A DNA stretch of 64,000 bases from an uncultured Oscillospiraceae bacterium (GTDB lineage: Bacteria; Bacillota; Clostridia; Oscillospirales; Oscillospiraceae), in assembly GCA_944386985.1 (NCBI GenBank), contig CALXDD010000008.1, positions 30,347-94,346 of the forward strand, read 5' to 3'. How positions within the stretch are numbered: the stretch's first letter is position 1; the number at the start of each line of letters is the position of its first letter. The position numbers and the translations under genes were made by a program. The notes under the pieces were generated by a model. That model had not been told where the DNA came from and made no database searches. It saw only the letters and a list, made by a program, of their open reading frames with translations. This document shows, one piece after another, positions 36,650-46,847 of the stretch.

Positions 36650-39581
36650 TTATTCCACTGCCTGCGCCACAAACCGCTCCAGCATGGCCGACACCTCGGC
36701 CCGGGTACTGTTGCTCCGGGGACGCAGCAGCTTGTTCTCATCGCCGGTGAGGATGCCCCGCTCACAGGCCCAGGCCACGGCGTCCCGGGCCCAGCCGGAC
36801 ACCTGGGCGCTGTCTCCGAAGGTGTCTATCGTCTGCTTTGCCACCGCAGGGCTTCCGGCATAGCGGTAGAGCATCACCGCCAGCTGCTCCCGGGTAATGG
36901 CCCGGCCGGGTTCAAAGGTGTTTCCGGAAGTGCCGCCGGAGATGCCGCTCTCCGCGGCCCACTCCGCCGCCGCGCTGTACCGGGCGTCCTCGTCCACGTC
37001 CTGAAAGGCACCGCTGCCGGAGGGGGCAGGGGAGCCCTCCAGCCGGTGGAGGACCGTGACCAGCATGGCCCGGGTCATGGTCCCCCGGGGCGCGAAGGCT
37101 CCGCCGCCCACGCCGGAGAACAGCTCCCGGCTGGCGGTGAACCGGACCGCCCCGGCGTACCAGGCGCCGCCGCCCACATCGGAGAAGGTCTTGCTGTTGT
37201 CCACCAGCTCAATATGGCCGGAGCTTTCCAGCTGGACGGCCAGCGCGCCGTTTCGGTAGACGGCGTAGGGGAGCACCCGGCGGCTGCCGTCCTCTCCCAC
37301 CAGCACCGCCACGGTGCCGCTGCCGCCCTTGCAGGGGATGGGCAAAGTTGCCTGGGACACCCCCTGGGGCAATGTCACCTGGGCGGTGACCTTGCCGTCG
37401 GAGGAGGTGGTCACCTGGGCGGAGGCGCCGGTTTTTCCGTCGGTGACGGTCACCGTCTCGCCCTGGACGGGCTGCTCCGGCTCCTGGGGCGCGCCGCCTC
37501 CACCGCCGCCTGTTCCGCCGCCATTGCCGCCGGAGCCCCCGGTCTCCCCGCCGCCCGCGGGGGGCGCGGGAGGCTCCGTGGCCTCCTGATCTGCGGTGGG
37601 CACCCGGCCGATGTGGGTTCAGGCCGCCCGCCGGGCCTCCTGGGACTCCTCCGGGGAGGAGGCGGCGCGGATGGCCGCCAGCCCCTCCTCCAATGCCACG
37701 GCCAAAGCCGCCTGGCCCTTGGAGGAGTAGACGCTCAGGTCCAGGCCCTCATAGGCGCTGCAAAGGTCGGCGGCGTCGCTGCGCTTCTGCCCCGCCAGCT
37801 GGCAGCGCCGGGAGAGGCTGTCCTCCACGGTGGGGCGCTGAGGAACGCCTTTTGCGCCTCGTCAAGCCCTTCCCAGTGGCCGAGAGCCGCCTGGTAGGCG
37901 TCCAGGTCCTCCGCCTGGACATCCGCCATGGGGCGGAGGCTCAGGCCGCCCAGGTCCTCCAGCCACGCTGCCGCCCGCTCCAGGGTCATCAGCTCCCCGG
38001 CGGTCTCCTGCAGCCGAAGGGCCGCCTGTCCCACCGCCTGGGCCCGGTCCTCTTCACGGGTGAGACCGCTGTAGGCAGCCAGGGCGGTCTGGTCCAGCCC
38101 CTCTATGGCCGCCCGGGCCTGAGCGGCGGCGGCAGTGGCGGTGGTTTCTGTGAGATTTCTGGCGGCCAGCAGCTGCAGCGCTCCGCTGTGGGCGCGCTGC
38201 CAGCCGCCGGTGACCTCCCCGATCCGGTCCTCCAGAGTAGGGATCTGGTCCATGGCGGCCTCTGCCGCCGCCGCGGCCCGCTCCATGGCTGCGGTATCCC
38301 CGGCGGCCTCAACGGAGCCCACGCCCTCGGCGTAGGCCCCGGACAGGGCCTCCCAGTCCTCCCCGGTGTACCGCTGGGCCTCCCCCGCGGCGCTGCCGAG
38401 ACTCTGGAACTTTTGCTCCAGCCGCTCCAGGAAGACCTTCCGCTCCCCGGACAGGGAGGTCCGCCACACGGCGTACAGGGTGACCTCTCCGTTTTGCTCG
38501 GCGGTGAGGCGCTGCACCGCGGCTCCGTCAGGGTAGCGCACCGGCCCCTCAGGGCTGAGGGCCCACCCGGCAAACTCCAGGTCCTCGTTGGCGGGGCAAA
38601 GGAGTTGGTCAGGGTCACCGCCGTGCCGTACCGGGCGGGCTTTGTCTGCCGCTCCCCCTGGCCGCCGTTTGGCTCCAGGTAAATGGTGTAGGCGTTGGCC
38701 TCCCAGTTGGCGTAGAGGGTCACCCGGTCGCCGTCGGTGTGCCGCCCCGCCAGGTTGCTGACGGAGGCCTGATCGCCGTAGACAGAGGAGGTGCCGTCGG
38801 GGTAGATGCTCCACTTGGAAAAGGTGTAGCCGGTGCGGGTGAAGGCGTTGGCCGGCAGGAACAGGGAGCTGCCCCACTGGGCGCTGACGGCGTCCATGGC
38901 GCCGCTCCCGCCGTTGGGGGAGAAGTAGATGGTATAGCGGTTGGGGATGCGCTTGCTGTAGAGCGTCTGGCCCCGGGCCTCCAGCATCTCCGGCGCGGGC
39001 TGGGTGCAGTCCTCATCCAGATACCACGCCGCCCGGTCGTGTCCCTCTATGGGGTCCTGCTCGTTGTAGTCGTCCAAATCCACCATGAGGCCGGGCTGAT
39101 CGGGGAGATAGATTTTCTCCATAAAGTTGTTCCGGGCCACAAAGCCGCCGCTCTCCAGCTTCCGGTTCTGACTCATATCCAGCTCCGTCAGCCGGTTGTT
39201 CCCGCAGGAGAGCCGCTCCAGCGCCGGGTTCCCGGAGAGGTCCAGCGCCGTCAGCTGGTTCTTGGAGCAGTCTAAGGTTTTGAGGTTGGGGAAGGCGGAG
39301 AGGTTCTCCAGGCTGGTGAGCCCCAGGCCGGACAGGTCCAGCTCCGTCACCGCGTTCCGCTCCTCCTCGGTCAGTACGCCGTCGGCGCCGGCGCCGTTCA
39401 GATGGGCGGCAGTCCTCATCCACTCCTGAAGCTTCTGGTCGGAGAATACCTCCGAAATCGTCAAGTCTCCCTCCGGAAGGGCCGGGCGTGACACCGCAAG
39501 GGCGGCCGCCGGACGGGCCAGCTGGCCGGACAGCATCAGGGACGCCAGGGCGAGAGACAGCGGCTTGTTATTCGCTTTCAT
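36650..39581 (-). pseudogene. LRR / bacterial-repeat / SLH surface protein, two frameshifts and a stop
   Basis: Signal peptide MKANNKPLSLALASLMLSG, then leucine-rich repeats (NLKTLDCSKNQLTALDLSGN, ALERLSCGNNRLTELDMSQN), InlB B-type repeats (YTIYFSPNGGSGAMDAVSAQ), a helical region, and three SLH domains at the C-terminus for cell-wall attachment. The reading frame changes at a CCCC run near 38594-38602 and again near 37830-37845, and an in-frame TGA lies at 37619-37621, 16 bases before a GTG. Each side reads sensibly, so the parent was one ~970-residue protein. Either decay or indel errors in GC runs explain it. Confidence 0.8.
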
Positions 39582-39747
39582 AATGGCTCCAAATATTGTC
39601 GGTTCTCCTCTGTTTCACAGGAAAAGAGGGCTGTGTTATTATAAAAATGTTACATTATCTTGTCAATGGTGAAATTTTCCCTTCGGACGCAAAGCGCCCC
39701 GGGGGCCGGCCGGGCGCCCGGGGCGCGGGATGGGAGAGAGGCCGATG

Positions 39748-40464
39748 CTATCCGATCTCCTCAATATAGGAGATGTACTCCAGGGAGCGGAGGGCCTCGA
39801 TAATTTCGTGGTGCTTTTTATATTTTTTCAGCTCCTGGCTGCTGATGGTGAAGGAGACGGTATACACGCTGAGGCCGGAGCGCAGGTAGGCCGGGTTCAG
39901 TTCAATGTCGTCGATGCGCATGCCCAAGCGGCGGATGGTGGCGGTGAAGTAGCCCAGGTCGCTGCGGTTTTTCAGCTCTAAGTGCACCTCAAAGTGGTTG
40001 GACTTGTCCTTGAGGTACTTCTCAAAGGCGGGGAAGAAGGACAGGCTGCACAGCAGCGCCACATAGGCGATGAGGGCGGCGGTGTAGAGCCCCAGGCCGA
40101 TGGCGATGCCGATGATGCCGCAGGCCCACAGTCCGGCGGAGGTGGTGAGGCCCTTGATCTGGCCCTTGGAGCTGAAGAGGATGGAGTAGCCGGAGAGCAT
40201 GGCGGTGCTGATGACCACCGCCGCCGTGATCCAGGGGGCGGTGCGCCCGCAGTCGAAGAGGTACTCCTCCACCATGGCCGCCGTGGTGGAGGCCAGAGAT
40301 ACAATGATAAAGGTGCGAAGTCCTGCGGAGTGCCGCTTGCTGGACCGCTCGCAGCCCACGATGGAGGCCAGCACCACCGACAGCACGATCCGGAGAAGGA
40401 TGGACCCGGTGTTCCACTCCGCCGCCCAGGGTCCCAGCAGCGCCGCAATATAGTCCTGTGTCAT
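39748..40464 (-). CDS. MgtC/SapB family membrane protein
   Basis: 238 residues. Four or five N-terminal helices with the family motif VLASIVGCERSSKRHSAGLRTF and TAAVVISTAMLSGYSILF. A soluble C-terminal ACT-like domain (DLGYFTATIRRLGMRIDDI... YTVSFTISSQELKKYKKH) follows. MgtC-type proteins are linked to magnesium stress and F-ATPase inhibition in pathogens; here it follows a cation/proton antiporter gene by 3 bases, so a role in ion homeostasis is inferred. Confidence 0.92.
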   Translation of the reverse strand: MTQDYIAALLGPWAAEWNTGSILLRIVLSVVLASIVGCERSSKRHSAGLRTFIIVSLASTTAAMVEEYLFDCGRTAPWITAAVVISTAMLSGYSILFSSKGQIKGLTTSAGLWACGIIGIAIGLGLYTAALIAYVALLCSLSFFPAFEKYLKDKSNHFEVHLELKNRSDLGYFTATIRRLGMRIDDIELNPAYLRSGLSVYTVSFTISSQELKKYKKHHEIIEALRSLEYISYIEEIG

Positions 40465-40467
40465 GAT

Positions 40468-41943
40468 TTACACCCTCCTGTTCCGCACCACGCCGGCACG
40501 CATGCTGCTCAGCGCGGCAATCTGATCTTCCGCCGCCTCTAAAAACGCCTGCTCCTCCTCGGAGACGGCGCAGCGCCGGGGCAGCTCCTCCTGAATGGCC
40601 TGGATGCGCTGGATCAGCAGCTCCACGGCGCTCTTGGGCTTTCCGTTCTCGTCCACCTCCTGCACCTCCTGAGCGGGGACGATATCCTCCAGCTTGTTGG
40701 AGTAGGACTTGGAAAGGTACAGCGACAGCTTGGCGCAGGCGGGCCCGATGAGCTCATAGAGAACGCAGGAGGCCAGGATCACCGTCTCCAGGGCGATGCC
40801 CGTCTCGCCGCCGATGGTCCGGGCTCCCAGGGCCGCAAGGCCGATGGCCACCCCCGCCTGGGGGATCAGGGCCAGGCCCAGGTAATTGCGGACCTCCCTG
40901 GCCTTCCCGGTGATGAGGCAGCCCAGGAAGGCTCCGGCGTACTTACCTAAGATGCGGACGAAGAAGTACACCACGCCCACCACCAAAAGGGGCGTGGTCC
41001 CCACCGCCGCGGATGTGTTCACCAGGGCGTCCAGCTGGAAGGACAGGCCGGACTGGACAAAGAACAGCAGCAGAATGGGGGGCGTGAAGTAGTTGAGCTG
41101 CTTGAAGAGCTTCTCATCGTGGGTGATGTTGATGTACACGGTGCCCATGGACATGCAGCCCAGCAGGGGGGACACATCCACCATGGCGCAGACGCCGCAG
41201 AAGGCGAAGAGCAGGGACACGGAGATGATGAGCCGGTTATCCTTGGACCGCTTCTTGGGCATCAGCAGCTTGAGGAAGACGCCGAAGCACCCTCCCAGCA
41301 CCAGCACAGCCACGTTGACGGCAATGGGCTTCAATACGCTGGCGGCGCTGAGTCCGGCGGAGCCCACGCTCACCGCCAGGGCCAGGGAGATGGCTACGCT
41401 GTACTCGATGAGGCCCACCACATCGTCCAGGGCCACCACCTGGAGAAGGGTGTCCACAAAGTCCCCCTTTGCGCCGGTCTGGCGGATGGTCATCATGGTG
41501 GAGGCGGGGGCGGTGGCGGAGGCCAGGGCGGAGAGGACGATGGAGAACACCAGGTCCACCCCCATAAGGCAATAGGTCACCAGGAACACCACCACCGTGG
41601 CGAGGCAGGCCTCAAAGATGGTGATGACCACCACCTTGGGGCCGTTTCGCTTCAGGGTCTCCACGGTGAAGAATTCCCCGGTGCTGAAGGCGATGAAGGC
41701 CAGGGCGATGTCCGAGAGGAAGTCCATGCCGTCGATCACCGCCGTGGGGATCAGGTTGAGAAAATAGGGCCCCAGCAGGATGCCGGTGACGATGTAGGCC
41801 GTCACGTTGGGCAGCCGCAGCTTCTTGGTGAGCCTTGTCATGGCAAACCCAAGAAACAGCATAAGGGCGATGGAGATGATGACTTCCGCCACGGAGTGGT
41901 TCCCCATGGCGTCGAAAAAGATGTGATGCAATTGATTCAGCAT
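40468..41943 (-). CDS. Cation:proton antiporter (CPA2/KefB-like)
   Basis: 491 residues, about twelve membrane helices: YIVTGILLGPYFLNLI, ALAFIAFSTGEFFTVETLKR, TAPASTMMTIRQTGAKGDFV, LLQVVALDDVVGLIEYSV (the DD ion-binding region), and LIPQAGVAIGLAALGAR. The last ~90 residues are cytoplasmic helices (SAVELLIQRIQAIQEELPRR). It would exchange Na+ or K+ for protons. It sits in an operon between a small membrane protein (7-base overlap) and MgtC (3-base gap). Confidence 0.9.
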   Translation of the reverse strand: MLNQLHHIFFDAMGNHSVAEVIISIALMLFLGFAMTRLTKKLRLPNVTAYIVTGILLGPYFLNLIPTAVIDGMDFLSDIALAFIAFSTGEFFTVETLKRNGPKVVVITIFEACLATVVVFLVTYCLMGVDLVFSIVLSALASATAPASTMMTIRQTGAKGDFVDTLLQVVALDDVVGLIEYSVAISLALAVSVGSAGLSAASVLKPIAVNVAVLVLGGCFGVFLKLLMPKKRSKDNRLIISVSLLFAFCGVCAMVDVSPLLGCMSMGTVYINITHDEKLFKQLNYFTPPILLLFFVQSGLSFQLDALVNTSAAVGTTPLLVVGVVYFFVRILGKYAGAFLGCLITGKAREVRNYLGLALIPQAGVAIGLAALGARTIGGETGIALETVILASCVLYELIGPACAKLSLYLSKSYSNKLEDIVPAQEVQEVDENGKPKSAVELLIQRIQAIQEELPRRCAVSEEEQAFLEAAEDQIAALSSMRAGVVRNRRV

Positions 41944-42407
41944 ACGCTGCCTCCCTTCCCCGCCAACACAGCGAGATTGATAAAAAGAATGAGAACCAAC
42001 AGGGTGAGAATCCAGGTGAAGCCCCCTAAGATGGCCAGCACCACATAGAGGAGGATCAGAAGGTTGGCCCCCAGCCTCCTCCGGCCGCCGTAGAACTTGT
42101 CGGCGCAGCAGAGTCCCGCCAGCAGATTCACCGCCTGGGCGCCTCCCACGCCGCCGGTGCGCCGGAGCACCAGGTCCGCCGCGGCCATGAGGAGAAAGGT
42201 GAAGAGGAACAGGGCCAGATTCCCCCAGAAAAGGCCCTCCGCTCCAAAGCCCTCCGCCCAGATCTCCAGCACGTCCTGGCAGCACAGCTCCTCCGGCACC
42301 CGGTGAGCGAAGCGCTCCAGCTCTCCGGCGAACCGCCGTCTCCCCTCCGGGTCAAAGCGCAGGAAATTGAAGCGGGCCGTGGCAAGAAAAAAGGAGCGGC
42401 TGTCCAT
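41937..42407 (-). CDS. Hypothetical membrane protein of the antiporter operon
   Basis: 156 residues. An N-terminal soluble part (MDSRSFFLATARFNFLRFDP...RFAHRVPEELCCQDVLEI), then three membrane segments (LFWGNLALFLFTFLLMAAA; LGANLLILLYVVLAILGGF; TWILTLLVLILFINLAVLA). No family recognised. It overlaps the antiporter ATG by 7 bases and begins the operon. The ATG at 42407 follows GGAGGTACACGGAGAG; a longer in-frame start is possible. A minus-strand TATAAT lies at 42472-42477. Confidence 0.6.
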   Translation of the reverse strand: MDSRSFFLATARFNFLRFDPEGRRRFAGELERFAHRVPEELCCQDVLEIWAEGFGAEGLFWGNLALFLFTFLLMAAADLVLRRTGGVGGAQAVNLLAGLCCADKFYGGRRRLGANLLILLYVVLAILGGFTWILTLLVLILFINLAVLAGKGGSVC

Positions 42408-42790
42408 CTCTCCGTGTACCTCCCTGTTGAATGGTGGGCTTATCATAGTCTGGAAGATCCGAAAAAACAAATTATATTTTTTTAGATTCTGATAAAATAT
42501 TTTATGATATCCTTTTCTCCTTCCTGTGATAGAATCAGGAGAAATCCATGTATTGCAACGGGAAGAGGCAGGTCCGGCAAGCAGCTCCCATCCGTTTTAT
42601 CCCGGAAAAATAATCAAAATCATATTACAATATCTATTTATATCATAAATATTCTTTATAGCAGATTGCTCTCGTCCGTGTGAAAAAGCCGTGCGGGGTA
42701 TGCTGGGAGATGATTGACGCTCCTCTGCCCCGACGATATAATACAGTTAGTTTTGTGTGTCCCCATTTTTTAGGAAGGAAGGAATTTTTC
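42408..42790. promoter_or_regulatory. Divergent intergenic region with glycosidase promoter
   Basis: 383 bases, AT-rich at 42470-42530 and 42600-42660. The clear signal is TTGACG (42714-42719), 17 bases, TATAAT (42737-42742), driving the SLH glycosidase gene at 42791. A weak minus-strand TATAAT (42472-42477) may serve the antiporter operon. No open frame with ribosome site is seen. Confidence 0.65.
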
Positions 42791-44476
42791 ATGATGAAAC
42801 AGCGCGCATCCCGCCTCCTGGCACTTCTCCTGACCTGCGCCATGGTCCTGGCCGTCTCGGTGCTGCCTGCCGCCGCCTCCGGCTCCTCGCCGGAGTCCAC
42901 CGGCCGGGCGGACAAGCTGGCCTCCCTGGGCCTCTTCCAGGGCACCGACCAGGGCTATCAGCTGGACAACACCCCCACCCGCATCCAGGGCCTGGTGATG
43001 CTGATCCGTCTGCTGGGCCTGGAGGACGAGGCTCTGGCCCACGACGAGATCACCCCCTTCACCGATCTTGGCTGGGGGAAGAGCTATGTGGCCTACGCCT
43101 ATGAAAACGGCCTCACCCAGGGCACCGGCGGCGCCACCTTCTCCCCCAACTCCGCCCTCAACGCCAAAAGCTATGTCACATTCCTGCTCCGGGCCCTGGG
43201 CTATGACGACGCTGCCGGGGACTTCTCCTGGGGCGACGTCCTGTCCTTTGCCGCCGCCAAGGGGCTGATGACCGCCGACGCCGCCGGTAAGCTAACCTCC
43301 GCCACGTTGAACCGGGGCGACATGGTGGATCTGTCCTACGCCGCCCTCACCTGCGAGCTGAAGGACGGCTCCCAGACCCTTGCCGAGCGTCTTGCGGCAG
43401 ACGGCGTCTTCTCCCAGAGCGCCGGAGAAAGCGCCGGTGTGCTGGGCAGCGGCGCGGGCTGGACCTATACCTACACCCCCTACGACAACTCCACCGTTAC
43501 CTACGCCAAGAAGACCCTGGCCGGCGTGACGGCCCATGTGCTGACGGTGAACACCGGTAACTCCCGGGTCCATGTGAAAACGGCCCTGGTGAACAACACC
43601 GTGGGCGCTACCGCCAGCTTCCAGGATATCGTCAGTTCCTCCGGGGCCCTGGCGGTGATCAACGGCAACTTCTTCGCCTCCTATGACGCCTTCAAGGTCC
43701 CCATCGGCCATGTGATGGTGAACGGCGATCTGAAATACGGCAACTCCGGCGTGTCCTCCCTGGGCATCTACGCCGACGGCTCCGTGGCCATCGGGCGGCC
43801 CGGCATCTTCACCCGCCTGGACACCACCGGCGGCAGCAGCTGGTCCATCTATGAGGTGAACACCACCAACCAGGGCCCTGATTTCAGCGTGCTCTACACC
43901 CCCGCCTTCGGCAAGAGCGTCTCCATTACCGCCGCGGGCAGTGTGATGACCGTATCCGGCGGCGTCATCACCGCCTATCAGTCTGTGGCCCCCGGCGCCG
44001 CCGTCTCCATCCCCTCCGACGGCTATGTTGCCTTCATGGGCGCCGGCTTCACCTCCACCAACTACTATGACACCCCGGTGATCGGCGAGGCGGTGACCAA
44101 GACCTACTACCTGAAGACCGACAACGGGGAGCCCTTCTCCATGGAGAATCTGGTGGGTATGATCTCCGGCGGCCCCCGTCTGGTACAGGACGGCGCCATC
44201 GTCACTACCCTGGAGCCGGGCTTCCAGGAGGACCGGTTCACCACCGCCACCTCCCCCCGCACGGCGGTGGGCATCAACGGCCAGGGTAAGCTCCTGCTGG
44301 TGTCCGTCCCCGGCGGAGCCACCACCCAGCAGATGCGGGAGCTGATGCTGGGCCTCGGCTGTGTGGACGCCTTTAACTTAGACGGCGGCGCCTCCTGCGG
44401 CATGTACTACAACGGCCAGTATCTGGCCACCCCCGGCCGCAACCTCACCGTCACCCTGCAGGTCAGCGTCTCCTGA
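42791..44476 (+). CDS. SLH-domain phosphodiester glycosidase (NAGPA-like)
   Basis: 561 residues. Signal peptide MMKQRASRLLALLLTCAMVL... cleaved near AAASG. Two SLH-like repeats follow (residues ~40-220, with TPTRIQGLVMLIRLLGL and SALNAKSYVTFLLRALGYDD), then the NAGPA domain (SSGALAVINGNFFASYDAFK, PIGHVMVNGDLKYGNSG, ISGGPRLVQDGAIVTTLEPG, TAVGINGQGKLLLVSVPGG and CVDAFNLDGGASCGMYYNG). Relatives hydrolyse phosphodiester-linked sugars such as in teichoic-acid-like polymers. Wall-anchored by SLH. Ribosome site GGAAGGAAGGA. Confidence 0.92.
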   Translation: MMKQRASRLLALLLTCAMVLAVSVLPAAASGSSPESTGRADKLASLGLFQGTDQGYQLDNTPTRIQGLVMLIRLLGLEDEALAHDEITPFTDLGWGKSYVAYAYENGLTQGTGGATFSPNSALNAKSYVTFLLRALGYDDAAGDFSWGDVLSFAAAKGLMTADAAGKLTSATLNRGDMVDLSYAALTCELKDGSQTLAERLAADGVFSQSAGESAGVLGSGAGWTYTYTPYDNSTVTYAKKTLAGVTAHVLTVNTGNSRVHVKTALVNNTVGATASFQDIVSSSGALAVINGNFFASYDAFKVPIGHVMVNGDLKYGNSGVSSLGIYADGSVAIGRPGIFTRLDTTGGSSWSIYEVNTTNQGPDFSVLYTPAFGKSVSITAAGSVMTVSGGVITAYQSVAPGAAVSIPSDGYVAFMGAGFTSTNYYDTPVIGEAVTKTYYLKTDNGEPFSMENLVGMISGGPRLVQDGAIVTTLEPGFQEDRFTTATSPRTAVGINGQGKLLLVSVPGGATTQQMRELMLGLGCVDAFNLDGGASCGMYYNGQYLATPGRNLTVTLQVSVS

Positions 44477-44498
44477 GCGCCTGTTCCCTTCAAAGCCG

Positions 44499-44545
44499 CG
44501 GCGGGGCCGGGACCTTTTTAGGTCCCCGGCCCCGCCGTTTTTTTG
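44499..44545 (+). terminator. Terminator of the SLH glycosidase gene
   Basis: A 15-16-bp stem (44499-44514 with 44521-44537, CGGCGGGGCCGGGACC arms) followed by T7. Confidence 0.9.
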
Positions 44546-44668
44546 CGGAAAAGCGTGGAAGTCCCGCCGGATTGACAGATGTGATATGATGATGGTGTTC
44601 TTCCGCGGATTTCCGCAAAACCTGGCAGGCCCACTCCGGCAGCCAAACAGAAACAGAGAGGAATTACC

Positions 44669-46459
44669 ATGAAATTAAAGATGCAAACCTTCCGCCGCAG
44701 ACAGGAGGAGAACCTGTGGCTGCGGCTGTGCTGGCTGCCTTTGTGCTTTTTGAGCCTTCTTCTCAGCGGAGGCTGGTTCTGGCTGATGTACACCGGCGGC
44801 AACTACCCCCGCCGCTGGCTGATCCCGGCGGCCCTCTTCACCTTCGGCTGGTCCCTGGCTCTGACGGCTCTGGGGGCCCTGCTGCCCCGGATCGCCCGGC
44901 GGTGCTACTTAGTGGTGCTGGGCCTCGCCGTCTTTCTTCTGACATTGACCCACGGCATCTACTTCAATATGTTCCGCAAATTCTTTTCCTTCAGCGACAT
45001 GGCCTTTGCCGGGGACGGCTTCGCCTTCCTGGACAGCTCCTACCTGGTGGTGCGGAAGCTCTCCGTTCTGCTGGGGCTTGCGGCTCTGGTGCTGATGGCG
45101 CTGTCCGCCGCCGCGGTGACAAGGGAGAAGAGCCTTCGAAAGAGGCTTCTCACCGCCCTGGGCGGTCTGGTGCTGTCCGCGCTGTTCATCGGCGGCACCG
45201 CCTTTGCCTTCCTCCGGGGCGGGGACACCATGATCTGGGACATGACCTCGGACCCGGCGGTGGTCTATGAGAACTTCAGCGACTCCAAGGCCTCCATGCG
45301 CCTTTTAGGGCTCTACCAGTACACCTTCCGGGATCTGCAGCTGGCCCTGTTCCCGGAGGGAACGGAGCTGACCGAGGCGGAGCGGAAGGAGATCGACGCC
45401 TATGCCGCCGGACGCACCCACGAGGACAACGAGATGTCCGGCCTCCTGGAGGGGAAGAACCTGATCCTCATTCAGCTGGAGGCCATCGACACCTGGATGC
45501 TGGACTACATGCCCGCCCTCCAGGCGGTGAAGGAGGAGAGCATTGTCTTCTCCAACCACTACACCCCCGCTTACATCACCGCCGGCACCTTCAACACGGA
45601 GTTCATGGTGAACTCGGGCCTGCTGCCCGCCGCCTCCGGCACCTCCGTCAGCGTCTACACCCGCAACGCCTTCCCCTACTCCCTGGCCAATCTGTTCCGG
45701 GATGCCGGCTACACCGCCAACTCCTTCCACGGCAGCGAGGCCAATGTATACGACCGCGGGGCCATCCACGAGAATCTGGGCTATGATGCCTACCACAGCG
45801 GCAGCGACATGGGCATGGCGGACTACACCATGGACTCCCAGCTCATCGGCGCCTTTGATGAGATGACGGCGGGGGACCCCTTCTTCACCTTCATCATCAC
45901 CTACTCCGGCCACGGCCCCTACTCCGACACCAACCCCATCTATCTGGCCCACGCCGAGGAGGCCCAGGCGGCGGCGGAACGGACCGACGGCAACTACGTC
46001 TATGCCGTAGCCCATGCCATGGAGACCGACGCCTTCATCGCCGAGCTCATGGAGGCCATTGAGGAGAGCGGGCATGCCGAGGACACGGTGGTGGCCTTCT
46101 ACGCCGACCACTACAACTACTACATGATGAACGACGCGCTGAACATGGACATCAAGGGCGTGGACAGTCTGGACCTTCTGCAGCACACGGACTTTTTCAT
46201 CTGGGCCCCCGGCGTGGAGCCCATGACGGTGGAGAAGTACACCTCCAGTCTGGACGTGCTGCCCACCCTGGCCAACCTCTTCTCCCTGGATGCCCCCTAT
46301 GGTCTTCTCACCGGGGATGACGCCTTCTCCGACGGCGGCGGGTATGTGTTCTTCAACGACAACACCTGGGTGGGGAGCGAGGCGGACCTCTCGGAGGAGA
46401 TCCTCCAGCGGCGGCGCATCAACGGCCTGATCCTCTCCGGAGATTACTGGGAAGAGTAG
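44669..46459 (+). CDS. LTA synthase family sulfatase (lipoteichoic acid/GPC polymerase)
   Basis: 596 residues: five N-terminal membrane helices to residue ~180 and an extracellular alkaline-phosphatase-fold domain. Motifs: NLILIQLEAIDTWM (metal site), TPAYITAGTFNTEFMVNSGL with the nucleophile threonine, NSFHGSEANVYDRG, ITYSGHGPYSD and VVAFYADHYNYYMM. It transfers glycerol-phosphate or related head groups outside the membrane. It follows a teichoic-type glycosidase gene, suggesting joint cell-wall polymer metabolism. The ATG has AGAGAGGAAT upstream. It is flanked by strong terminators on both sides. Confidence 0.92.
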   Translation: MKLKMQTFRRRQEENLWLRLCWLPLCFLSLLLSGGWFWLMYTGGNYPRRWLIPAALFTFGWSLALTALGALLPRIARRCYLVVLGLAVFLLTLTHGIYFNMFRKFFSFSDMAFAGDGFAFLDSSYLVVRKLSVLLGLAALVLMALSAAAVTREKSLRKRLLTALGGLVLSALFIGGTAFAFLRGGDTMIWDMTSDPAVVYENFSDSKASMRLLGLYQYTFRDLQLALFPEGTELTEAERKEIDAYAAGRTHEDNEMSGLLEGKNLILIQLEAIDTWMLDYMPALQAVKEESIVFSNHYTPAYITAGTFNTEFMVNSGLLPAASGTSVSVYTRNAFPYSLANLFRDAGYTANSFHGSEANVYDRGAIHENLGYDAYHSGSDMGMADYTMDSQLIGAFDEMTAGDPFFTFIITYSGHGPYSDTNPIYLAHAEEAQAAAERTDGNYVYAVAHAMETDAFIAELMEAIEESGHAEDTVVAFYADHYNYYMMNDALNMDIKGVDSLDLLQHTDFFIWAPGVEPMTVEKYTSSLDVLPTLANLFSLDAPYGLLTGDDAFSDGGGYVFFNDNTWVGSEADLSEEILQRRRINGLILSGDYWEE

Positions 46460-46492
46460 GCTCTTCCGGTCTCAGCACATATCCTAACCAGA

Positions 46493-46537
46493 AGGTCCCC
46501 CGGTTCTTTTCGAACCGGGGGACCTGTTTTGTTTTTT
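46493..46537 (+). terminator. Terminator of the LTA-synthase-like gene
   Basis: A 14-bp stem (46493-46506 with 46512-46525, AGGTCCCCCGGTTC arms) then GTTTTGTTTTTT. Confidence 0.92.
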
Positions 46538-46847
46538 GGCGGAGGGCCGGCGGATTTCCTCCAATCCCGGCAGACCACCCGGCGCGGGCCGGTATAAGGG
46601 AGCGGTGTTTCCGCTCCCTTTTATGGCTCCGTTTTCCGGCAATTTCTCTTTCAAAACCTTTCGGACCTATGCAGCCAGGATATTGTATTGCCAAAAAATA
46701 TGCTATAAAATGAAAATAAAAATCAACATTTATTAGAAAATACGAGAGATATTGTCCGGTTTTTACCTTTTGAATCATGTTCAAAAACCGGCAGGCAAGG
46801 ACCGTCTCCGCGGCGTCAGAGACAAAATCAATTCAGCAGGAAAGGAA
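46538..46847 (+). other. Intergenic region upstream of CFI-box gene
   Basis: About 310 bases. A second hairpin AAGGGAGCGG-TGTTT-CCGCTCCCTT (46597-46621) resembles a terminator. Next is an AT-rich stretch with TATAAA-like boxes near 46700. I see no reading frame with a ribosome site. Confidence 0.5.

Noticed and set aside
37619-37621. In-frame TGA as selenocysteine, given the selenium-linked genes nearby
   Set aside because: No SECIS-like hairpin right after it and no redox motif; the flanks are low-complexity, and two other lesions exist in the gene.
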